Shown: positions 1 through 6,042 of the stretch, piece by piece
Layout: the number at the start of each line of letters is the position of its first letter
How positions within the stretch are numbered: position 1 is the stretch's first letter
Assembly: GCF_900544955.1 (NCBI RefSeq)
Contig: NZ_UQXD01000001.1
Location: forward strand, 1 to 64,000
Reading direction: 5' to 3'
Source of the DNA: an uncultured Oscillibacter sp.
Lineage (GTDB): Bacteria; Bacillota; Clostridia; Oscillospirales; Oscillospiraceae
DNA: 64,000 nt
Notes under the pieces: generated by a model
Seen by the model: the letters and a program-made list of their open reading frames with translations, nothing else
The model's database searches: none
Told to the model about the DNA's origin: nothing
Program-made: the position numbers and the translations under genes

Positions 1-65
1 GCGACCTCTTCAAGGTTGCCCCCATGCTCACCGAGGCCATCAAGGCCGCCAAGGCTGCCAAATAA
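1..65 (+). CDS. etfA: C-terminal end of a probable electron-transfer flavoprotein alpha subunit (partial)
   Basis: Only the last 20 codons and the TAA stop are inside the window; the reading frame begins at base 3. The visible end reads DLFKVAPMLTEAIKAAK. EtfA proteins commonly end in a DLF-x-VVPALTEAL-type helix, so this is most likely the FAD-binding electron-transfer flavoprotein alpha subunit used with acyl-CoA dehydrogenases in butyrate-type metabolism. The identification rests on this short tail alone, so another protein with a similar amphipathic, Ala/Lys-rich end is possible. A strong terminator follows at once, so it is the last gene of its operon. Confidence 0.45.
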   Translation, partial: DLFKVAPMLTEAIKAAKAAK

Positions 66-87
66 CCAACCGGCGAATGCCGTGCAA

Positions 88-130
88 GCGGGACACCCCT
101 TTTGGGGGTGTCCCGCTCGTCTGTTTTCTA
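88..130 (+). terminator. Rho-independent terminator after the etfA-like gene
   Basis: A perfect 12-bp stem (88-99 with 105-116, GCGGGACACCCC and its complement) with a short loop is followed by a T-rich stretch. It separates the upstream operon from the GntR/TRAP operon. Confidence 0.85.
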
Positions 131-165
131 TAAGAAACGTGGTGAATTTGTAGAAAAAAATAAGG

Positions 166-197
166 TTGTACAGTAATATACGAGTGTTTCTGTACAA
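166..197. promoter_or_regulatory. Inverted repeat TTGTACAG-N16-CTGTACAA, candidate GntR operator
   Basis: TTGTACAG at 166-173 and its exact reverse complement CTGTACAA at 190-197 form a perfect 8-bp dyad; each arm also contains the palindrome TGTACA. It lies upstream of the promoter of the adjacent GntR/FCD gene. Its use as an operator is inferred. Confidence 0.5.
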
Positions 198-204
198 AAT
201 CGGT

Positions 205-258
205 GCCGGTTTTTCTGAATTGCCATCAATTGAAAAACCGGCGGAGACCCGGTATACT
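205..258 (+). promoter_or_regulatory. Sigma-A promoter of the regulator/TRAP operon with a dyad over the -35 box
   Basis: The -35 TTGAAA is at 230-235 and the -10 TATACT at 253-258 with a 17-base spacer. A perfect 11-bp inverted repeat (GCCGGTTTTTC at 205-215, GAAAAACCGGC at 232-242) covers the -35 box. Since it lies upstream of the predicted start near 265 it should act as DNA, not as an RNA hairpin, and so is a likely repressor site. Downstream, GGTTGTCTA is directly repeated at 274-282 and 288-296. Confidence 0.7.
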
Positions 259-304
259 GAACATGAAGTGAATGGTTGTCTATTGGAGGTTGTCTAATAA
301 GTAT

Positions 305-1018
305 ATGGGCATTGTGGAGATTCAAAAAATCAATATCGGCGAACAGGTCTACCACCAGTTGAAAAACCAAATCCTCAGCAGGGAGTGGAAGCCGGGGGAG
401 AAGATTCCCTCGGAGAACCAGCTGATGGGGCTCTTCGGCGTCAGCCGCGGAACGGTGCGGCAGGCGGTGCAGAAGTTGGCGGGGGAGGGGCTGATCGCCA
501 CCCGCCACGGCGAGGGCTCTTTTGTCCAGACCACGGGCCTAGACCACTATTTTCAGACCACGGTCCCCCTCTTCACCATCGGCGAGGAGGAGATGGCAAA
601 AATCTTCGAGTTCCGGGAGATGTTTGAAAGCGGCGTGGCGGAGGTGGCCGCCCTGAAGGCCACGGAGGAGCAGATCTGCCGCCTGGAGGAGAACTACGAG
701 CGGATGAAGCAGGAGGTGGAGGTGCTGGACCAGTACGTGCACACGGACCTGGAGTTTCACATGCTGATCAGCGAGTGCACCCAGAACACCCTGGCGGTTC
801 AGATTTTCCACTCCTACGAGGGGCTTTTGGGGCCGTCCATTTTGGATATGACGGCCACCATCGGCAGCGGCAACGGCGTGAAGTACCACGGGCTGATTCT
901 GGACGCCGTCCGCCGCCATGACGCCCCCCAGGCCAGGGCCGTAATGCAGAAGCATCTGGAGGACAACATGGAGCGGTTCAAGCGCATGCGGCTTTTATCC
1001 GAGAAGCGGGAGTCCTAG
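305..1018 (+). CDS. GntR-family (FadR/FCD subfamily) transcriptional regulator
   Basis: A DNA-binding metabolite-responsive regulator of 237 residues. The N-terminal winged helix (about 10-75) has the GntR signature PGEKIPSENQLMGLFGVSRG followed by TVRQAVQKL. The C-terminal half (about 90-225) is the all-helical FCD ligand domain, with FREMFESGVAEVAA and later His-bearing helices (DLEFHMLI, KYHGLILDA, MQKHLEDN) that in this family often hold a metal and a carboxylate ligand. GGAGG at 285-289 precedes ATG 305 at long spacing; in-frame ATG 272 is an alternative start. It sits 45 bases ahead of the TRAP genes in the same direction and probably controls them and itself through the dyads upstream. 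FCD regulators usually sense small organic acids, which fits the TRAP transporter. Confidence 0.88.
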   Translation: MGIVEIQKINIGEQVYHQLKNQILSREWKPGEKIPSENQLMGLFGVSRGTVRQAVQKLAGEGLIATRHGEGSFVQTTGLDHYFQTTVPLFTIGEEEMAKIFEFREMFESGVAEVAALKATEEQICRLEENYERMKQEVEVLDQYVHTDLEFHMLISECTQNTLAVQIFHSYEGLLGPSILDMTATIGSGNGVKYHGLILDAVRRHDAPQARAVMQKHLEDNMERFKRMRLLSEKRES

Positions 1019-1063
1019 GCGGGACCCGTGCGGGTTCATTTTGGAGGGAGAGATGGAGAAATC

Positions 1064-1558
1064 ATGAAGACGGTAAAAAAAATAGCGGGCAACTTTGAGG
1101 GATACTGCTGTGCAGTCATGATTGGGCTGATGTGCGTCGTGGTCTTCTTGCAGGTGGTGTTCCGGTTCATTTTGAAGGCGTCGCTGCCCTGGTCGGAGGA
1201 GCTGTCCCGGTACTTGCAGGTGTACATCACCTTCTTCGGAACGGCCTACGGCATCAAAACCGGCGCCCACCTGGGCATCGAGGCCTTCACGCTGCTGCTG
1301 CCCAAGACGGGGCGGAAGGTTCTGGGTATTTTGACGCAGGTGGTGGGCATGGGCGTGTGCGCGCTGATTATGAAGTTCGGCGCGGACATCGTGCTGGCCC
1401 AAATGGCGTCGGGGCAGGTCTCGCCCGCCATGCGGATTCCCATGTGGACCGTGTACATCGCCATCCCCATCGGCATGGCCTTCTGCATCCTGCGCTATAT
1501 CGTGGAGATCTGCCGCGCGGTGAAGACCTTCCGCGAGGAGAAAGAGGAGGTGCTGTAA
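1064..1558 (+). CDS. dctQ: TRAP transporter small permease (DctQ type)
   Basis: Small membrane subunit of a tripartite ATP-independent periplasmic (TRAP) transporter, 164 residues, the usual family length, with four predicted membrane helices (about 15-40, 48-68, 90-112, 128-148). The segment with SLPWSEELSRYLQVYITFFG is the conserved DctQ region around helix 2. Translation should start at ATG 1064, where GGAG at 1055-1058 lies five bases upstream; an in-frame GTG further upstream has no ribosome site. Only two bases separate its stop from the large permease. Together they would form the sodium-coupled permease that takes substrate from the binding protein encoded downstream. Confidence 0.9.
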   Translation: MKTVKKIAGNFEGYCCAVMIGLMCVVVFLQVVFRFILKASLPWSEELSRYLQVYITFFGTAYGIKTGAHLGIEAFTLLLPKTGRKVLGILTQVVGMGVCALIMKFGADIVLAQMASGQVSPAMRIPMWTVYIAIPIGMAFCILRYIVEICRAVKTFREEKEEVL

Positions 1559-1560
1559 CA

Positions 1561-2850
1561 ATGGCAACGGTATTGTTTGTGACCTTTGCGGTGACGGCGG
1601 TGCTGGGCTTTCCCATCTGGATCGTGCTGGCGGCCTCCTGCTTTGCCGGGATCAGCGCCGCGTCCTCCACGCCCATGCTGGTCATCGCCCAGCGGATGTT
1701 CACCTCCGTGGACTCCTTCCCGCTGCTGGCCATCCCCCTGTTCATGGTGGCGGGCAACCTGATGGAGCGGGGGGGCATCTCCCGGCGGCTCATCAACTTC
1801 TGCAACTCCCTGCTGGGCGGCTTTACCGGGGGACTGGCCATGGTGGCGGTGCTGACGTGCATGCTCTTTGCCGCCATCTCCGGCTCCGGCCCCGCCACCG
1901 TCGCCGCCATCGGCGGCATCATGATTCCGGAGATGGTGAAGGCCGGATACAGCAAGCCCTTCTCCGCCGCGCTGATGTCGGTGGCCGGGGCCATCGGCGT
2001 CATCATCCCGCCGTCCCTCCCCATGGTGAACTACGGCATCGCGGGTTCCGTCTCCATCTCCACGCTGTTTGCCGCGGGCTTCGGGCCCGGCATCCTGGTG
2101 GGCCTGGTGCTGATGGGGGTGGCCTACGTCTCCTCTAAGCGCAACGGCTTCGGCCTGGAGAACCGGACGCCCTTCTCCTGGGGGAATGTGTGGAAGTGCT
2201 TCAAGAGCGCGGCGTTCGCCCTGCTCATGCCCGTCATCGTCCTGGGCGGCATCTACGGCGGCGTCTTCACGCCGACGGAGGCCGCCGCGGTGGCCACCAT
2301 CTACGGCTTTGTGGTGGGCACCGTGGTCTACCGGGAGCTGAAGCTCCGGGATTTGCCGGAACTTCTGATGAACGCGGGCAAGAGCACGGCCATGGTCATG
2401 ATCATCGTGGCGGCGGCCTCCAGTTTCGGCTGGATCCTGACCTCCGCCCGGATTCCGGACGCCATCGCCGCGTTTATGATCGGCCTGTCCAACAACAAGT
2501 ACGTCATTCTGCTGGTCATCAACGCCTTCCTGCTGATCGTGGGCTGCCTGATGGACGTCACGGCCTCCATCATCATCCTGACGCCCATCTTCATGCCCAT
2601 CGTGGCCCAGTTCGGGATCAATCCCGTCCACTTCGGCATCATCATGGTGGTGAACCTGGCCATCGGCATGTCCACGCCGCCGCTGGGCGTCAATCTGTTC
2701 GTCTCCTGCGGCATCGCCAAGATCTCCATCGAGGAGAACTCCAGGGCGCTGGTGAAATTCCTCATTGCCAACATCGCCGCCCTGCTGCTCATTACATTCA
2801 TCGAACCCATCTCCCTGCTCATTCCCACGCTGATGGGACTGATCAAGTGA
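1561..2850 (+). CDS. dctM: TRAP transporter large permease (DctM type)
   Basis: 429-residue polytopic membrane protein, the catalytic transport subunit of the TRAP system. It shows the DctM features: about 12 hydrophobic segments, the early motif AIPLFMVAGNLMERGG, the glycine-rich SGSGPATVAAIGGIMIPEM, the stretch IIPPSLPMVNYGI, and GVFTPTEAAAVATIYG in the second half, followed by TPPLGVNLFVS. Start ATG 1561 follows the dctQ stop by two bases, implying coupled translation. It would import the ligand with sodium ions. The substrate cannot be read from the permease itself. Confidence 0.95.
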   Translation: MATVLFVTFAVTAVLGFPIWIVLAASCFAGISAASSTPMLVIAQRMFTSVDSFPLLAIPLFMVAGNLMERGGISRRLINFCNSLLGGFTGGLAMVAVLTCMLFAAISGSGPATVAAIGGIMIPEMVKAGYSKPFSAALMSVAGAIGVIIPPSLPMVNYGIAGSVSISTLFAAGFGPGILVGLVLMGVAYVSSKRNGFGLENRTPFSWGNVWKCFKSAAFALLMPVIVLGGIYGGVFTPTEAAAVATIYGFVVGTVVYRELKLRDLPELLMNAGKSTAMVMIIVAAASSFGWILTSARIPDAIAAFMIGLSNNKYVILLVINAFLLIVGCLMDVTASIIILTPIFMPIVAQFGINPVHFGIIMVVNLAIGMSTPPLGVNLFVSCGIAKISIEENSRALVKFLIANIAALLLITFIEPISLLIPTLMGLIK

Positions 2851-2903
2851 CCATTGGATTATGCCGCCGTTTTCCGGCGCATAAAATAGAAGGAGGTTTT
2901 GTC

Positions 2904-3971
2904 ATGAAAAGAATGGTTACCCTTTGCCTGGTGCTGGCGCTGAGCCTTGGAATGCTCAGCGGATGCGGCGGAACAGCCCAGACGCCTTCCGGCGGCACGC
3001 CGGAACAGCAGACGCCCGAGGATGCCGGCGCGGCCGGCGGCGGAGCGGAGTTCACCTGGGTGGCCTCCTGCGCCAACACGGAGGAGCATCCCGCGGTCCA
3101 GGGCGTCATGAAATTCGCCGAGCTGATTGAGGAGAAGAGCGATGGTCGCATCCATATGGACGTGTTCCACAGCGCCCAGCTGGCCAGCGACCGGGACTGC
3201 ATCGAGGGCATGCAGATGAACACCATCCAGTCCGGCATCATGGTGGCCTCCGCGCTGGCGGGCTTCACCGATGTGTTCCTGCCTTTCGACCTGCCCTTCC
3301 TGTTTGAAAGCAACGAGCAGGCCCGCCTGGTCTGCGACAGCGAGATCGGCCAGGATATGCTGGCGGCGCTGGACGACGTGGGCATCAAGGGCCTGGGCTT
3401 CATGGAGTACGGCATGCGCAACATCACCAACAGCGTCCGTCCCATCAACGCCCCCGACGACCTCAAGGGCATTAAAATCCGTACCATGGAGAACCCCGTC
3501 CACATGGACGCCTTCCGGATCATGGGCGCCGACCCCACCCCCATGGCCTTCGGCGAGCTGTTCACCGCGCTGCAGCAGGGCACCATCGACGCCCAGGAGA
3601 ATCCGCTGAGCGTCATCACCTCCAGCAAGTTCAACGAGGTGCAGACCTACCTGAGCGTGACGGAGCACCTGTACTCTCCCGCGCCGCTCATGGTGAGCAA
3701 GGCCGCCTATGACGCGCTGCCCGCGGATCTCCAGGCCATCGTGGACGAGGCCGGCACCGAGGCCTGCCAGTGGGAGCGAGAGTACTGCAGCCAGCAGGAA
3801 GAGCAGATGATGAAGGACCTGATGGACGCCGGTATGGAGATCAACTATCCGGACAAGGCGGCCTTCGTGGAGGCCACCAAGAGCGTGTACGACACCTATG
3901 TGGGCGACGGTGCGGACCAGGTCTCTCCCGCGCTGCTGGAAAAGATCGACCAGATCACCGGCAGATCCTGA
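2904..3971 (+). CDS. dctP: TRAP transporter substrate-binding lipoprotein (DctP family)
   Basis: 355-residue extracytoplasmic binding protein. The first 20 residues form a lipoprotein signal peptide ending in LSGC, with Cys21 as the likely lipid anchor, followed by a Gly/Pro/Thr/Glu-rich linker to about residue 50. The mature domain has the DctP pattern: a periplasmic fold with AELIEEKSDGRIHMDVFHSAQL near the start, DLKGIKIRTMENPVHM (the conserved arginine that grips the ligand carboxylate in this family) and AFGELFTALQQGTIDAQENP. AGGAGG at 2891-2896 precedes ATG 2904. The arginine supports a carboxylic-acid ligand, probably a sugar acid or dicarboxylate, given the enzymes downstream. Confidence 0.93.
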   Translation: MKRMVTLCLVLALSLGMLSGCGGTAQTPSGGTPEQQTPEDAGAAGGGAEFTWVASCANTEEHPAVQGVMKFAELIEEKSDGRIHMDVFHSAQLASDRDCIEGMQMNTIQSGIMVASALAGFTDVFLPFDLPFLFESNEQARLVCDSEIGQDMLAALDDVGIKGLGFMEYGMRNITNSVRPINAPDDLKGIKIRTMENPVHMDAFRIMGADPTPMAFGELFTALQQGTIDAQENPLSVITSSKFNEVQTYLSVTEHLYSPAPLMVSKAAYDALPADLQAIVDEAGTEACQWEREYCSQQEEQMMKDLMDAGMEINYPDKAAFVEATKSVYDTYVGDGADQVSPALLEKIDQITGRS

Positions 3972-4053
3972 GCCCTTCGGCCCGCGCGCACCGGCGTGAC
4001 GGCGACCGCCGCGGCATGAGGCCCGGCAGGGCATCCGCTTTGCGGCGGTGACG

Positions 4054-4105
4054 GGGACAGGGAGCCTTTTTGTCGGAAACAGAAGGGCTTCCTGTCCCGA
4101 TTTTT
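4054..4105 (+). terminator. Hairpin with T-run after dctP (partial terminator or attenuator)
   Basis: A 13-bp stem with one G-U pair (4054-4066 with 4086-4098) and a 19-base loop is followed by GATTTTT. It lies between dctP and the isomerase-like gene and would lower expression of the enzymes relative to the transporter. Confidence 0.65.
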
Positions 4106-4126
4106 GAGGAGAGAGGGAGGAGGACC

Positions 4127-4915
4127 ATGCAGATCGGATGCTGTGTGCCCATGGACCAATACGAGGCGGCGGTCCGCGCCGGATACGCGTATGTGGAATT
4201 TCCCGCCTGGGAGGTGGAGGCCCTGCCGCCGGAGGCACTGGCGGCAGCGGCGGAAACGCTCCGGCGCCTGGGGGTGCCCTGCCTGCGGCTCAACGCCTAT
4301 TGCAGGGGCGTTCCCGCCATCGTGGGGGAGGGGGCGGACGCTGGGCAAGCGGCGTCCTACGCCCAGCGCCTGATGGAAAAGGCCGCCGTTTTGGGAGCGG
4401 CCTGTGTCGGCGTGGGGGCGCCCCCGGCCCGCCGGCTGCCGGAGGGCTACGACCGGGACCTTGCGGACCGGCAGTGCGAGGCGTTCCTCCGCATCACGGC
4501 CCAGGCGGCGGCGCCCTATGGGATTCAGGTCTTGGTGGAGGCCATCCAGCAGGGCATGTGCAGTTACATGAACCGGACGGAGGAGGCCCTGGACATGGTG
4601 CGCCGGGTGGATCTGGAGAACGTGGGGCTGGTGGTGGATCTATACCACATGGAGACCCAAGGGGAGAACTGGTCCGCGCTGGGGCGGTATCTCCCCTGGA
4701 CCCGCCACCTCCATGTCAGCACCGTGGGGGAGGGGCTGCGCCGCGGGCTGTACGGCCCGGGGGACGAGGCCCTCTGCGCCCGGACCTTCCGGGCGATTTT
4801 GGACAGCGGATACGATGGGACCGTCAGCCTGGAGCCGGACGCGGCGGAGCTGACCCCCGCCGCCCTGGAGACGGCACTGCGCATCATGCGCCGGTCCTGC
4901 GGGGCCGGGAACTGA
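4127..4915 (+). CDS. Sugar-phosphate isomerase/epimerase-like TIM-barrel protein
   Basis: 262-residue protein of the xylose-isomerase-like / AP-endonuclease-2 TIM-barrel superfamily (IolE/IolI/hydroxypyruvate-isomerase type). Visible barrel strands and metal-site carboxylates include YVEFPAWEVE near the start, VLVEAIQ (Glu of the metal site), VGLVVDLYHM (Asp and His), RHLHVS and TVSLEPD near the end. These four positions match the usual Glu/Asp/His/Glu metal set. ATG 4127 follows a strong GGGAGGAGG. It lies 16 bases before a dehydrogenase and downstream of the TRAP genes, so it probably isomerises or epimerises the imported compound or its keto form. The exact substrate is unknown. Confidence 0.8.
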   Translation: MQIGCCVPMDQYEAAVRAGYAYVEFPAWEVEALPPEALAAAAETLRRLGVPCLRLNAYCRGVPAIVGEGADAGQAASYAQRLMEKAAVLGAACVGVGAPPARRLPEGYDRDLADRQCEAFLRITAQAAAPYGIQVLVEAIQQGMCSYMNRTEEALDMVRRVDLENVGLVVDLYHMETQGENWSALGRYLPWTRHLHVSTVGEGLRRGLYGPGDEALCARTFRAILDSGYDGTVSLEPDAAELTPAALETALRIMRRSCGAGN

Positions 4916-4931
4916 CAGGAGGAGAGACGGA

Positions 4932-5870
4932 ATGGATCAAAACCGGATTGTTTTGGCGGGGGCCGGCATGATGGGCGCGTCCCTGGCCCAGGTCTATGCC
5001 CAGGCGGGCTATCAGGTGGCGCTTTGGAACGGGTCGGAGTCCGGCCTGGACCGGGCGAAGAACCTCATCGCGCTGAACCAGGAGACCCTTTGCAAGGGTG
5101 GGATTTTGACGGAGGCGGACTCCCTGTCCCTGCTGGGACGGATCACCTACACCACCTCCAAAGCCTGCATGGAGGACTGTGCGCTGATGGTGGAGGCCAT
5201 CGTGGAGAACATGGAGGCCAAGCACGCCTTCTGGGAGGAGGCCAGCCGCATCGCCCCGGAGGAGGCCCTGCTGGCCACCAATACCAGCGGCATGCTGATC
5301 ACGGAGGTGGCCCGCCCGGTCCACCGGCCGGAGCGGTTTATGGGCCAGCACTGGCTGAATCCGCCCCATCTGCTGCCGCTGTGCGAGATCATCCGGGGGG
5401 AGCGGACGGAGGATGTCTACGTGCAGCGGATGTACGATCTGGTGAAGGGACTGGGCAAGGAGCCGGTCATTGTGAAAAAGGACATCAACGGCTTCATCCT
5501 CAACCGCCTGCAATACGCCATGCTGCGGGAGGCGCTGTACCTGGTGGAGGAGGGCGTGGCGGAGCTGGAGGACATCGACACCGTGCTCAAGGCGGGCCTG
5601 GGCCTGCGGTACGCGGCGCTGGGGCCCTTTGGCGTCTGTGACTTCGGCGGGCTGGACACCTACGACCGGGTCAACCGCTACCTCAATGAGACGCTGTGCG
5701 ACCGGAAGGACGGGGACCCCCTGCTGGCCCGGATCGTGTCGGAGGGGCGCTACGGCGTCAAGTCCGGCGCCGGGTTTTACGACTACTCCGGCGATCGGGC
5801 GGACGTGGCCATCCGGGAGCGGGACCGGCTCTATATCGAGCTGGCCAAGGTGCTGTACGGGCGGAAGTGA
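4932..5870 (+). CDS. 3-hydroxyacyl-CoA dehydrogenase-family NAD-dependent oxidoreductase
   Basis: 312 residues, the length of single-domain L-3-hydroxyacyl-CoA dehydrogenase relatives (L-gulonate, carnitine and hydroxybutyryl-CoA dehydrogenases). The Rossmann N-terminus has the NAD motif GAGMMG at about 11-16, followed by NTSGM and the catalytic-region HWLNPPHLLPLCEII (HxxNP with its His). The C-terminal helical domain carries KKDINGFILNRLQYAM and ends with GVKSGAGFYDY, both typical of the family. A GGAGGAG ribosome site precedes ATG 4932. Because the operon has a TRAP transporter and a sugar-isomerase-like gene but no acyl-CoA enzymes, a hydroxy-acid or gulonate-type substrate is more likely than an acyl-CoA. 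That is inference. Confidence 0.82.
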   Translation: MDQNRIVLAGAGMMGASLAQVYAQAGYQVALWNGSESGLDRAKNLIALNQETLCKGGILTEADSLSLLGRITYTTSKACMEDCALMVEAIVENMEAKHAFWEEASRIAPEEALLATNTSGMLITEVARPVHRPERFMGQHWLNPPHLLPLCEIIRGERTEDVYVQRMYDLVKGLGKEPVIVKKDINGFILNRLQYAMLREALYLVEEGVAELEDIDTVLKAGLGLRYAALGPFGVCDFGGLDTYDRVNRYLNETLCDRKDGDPLLARIVSEGRYGVKSGAGFYDYSGDRADVAIRERDRLYIELAKVLYGRK

Positions 5871-5914
5871 GCCGGACGGCAGGGAAGAGCGTACTGGGGA
5901 ACGGAAAATGAAAA

Positions 5915-5944
5915 GGCGGGGGCATCGCAAACGATGCTCCCGCC
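5915..5944. terminator. Hairpin terminator between the TRAP operon and the opposing kinase operon
   Basis: A 13-bp stem with one G-U pair (5915-5927 with 5932-5944) and a four-base loop. T-rich flanks occur on both sides (TTCCTTTGTC on the plus strand, CTTTTCATTTT on the minus), so it may serve both converging operons. Confidence 0.75.
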
Positions 5945-6042
5945 GTTCCTTTGTCTGTAAGGGTGCCGGATCAAATTGCCTTGTTGTCTGGAGCCGATTG
6001 CAAATATATAAAAAGCACAGGCGGGATTGACAGTCAAGGGTC

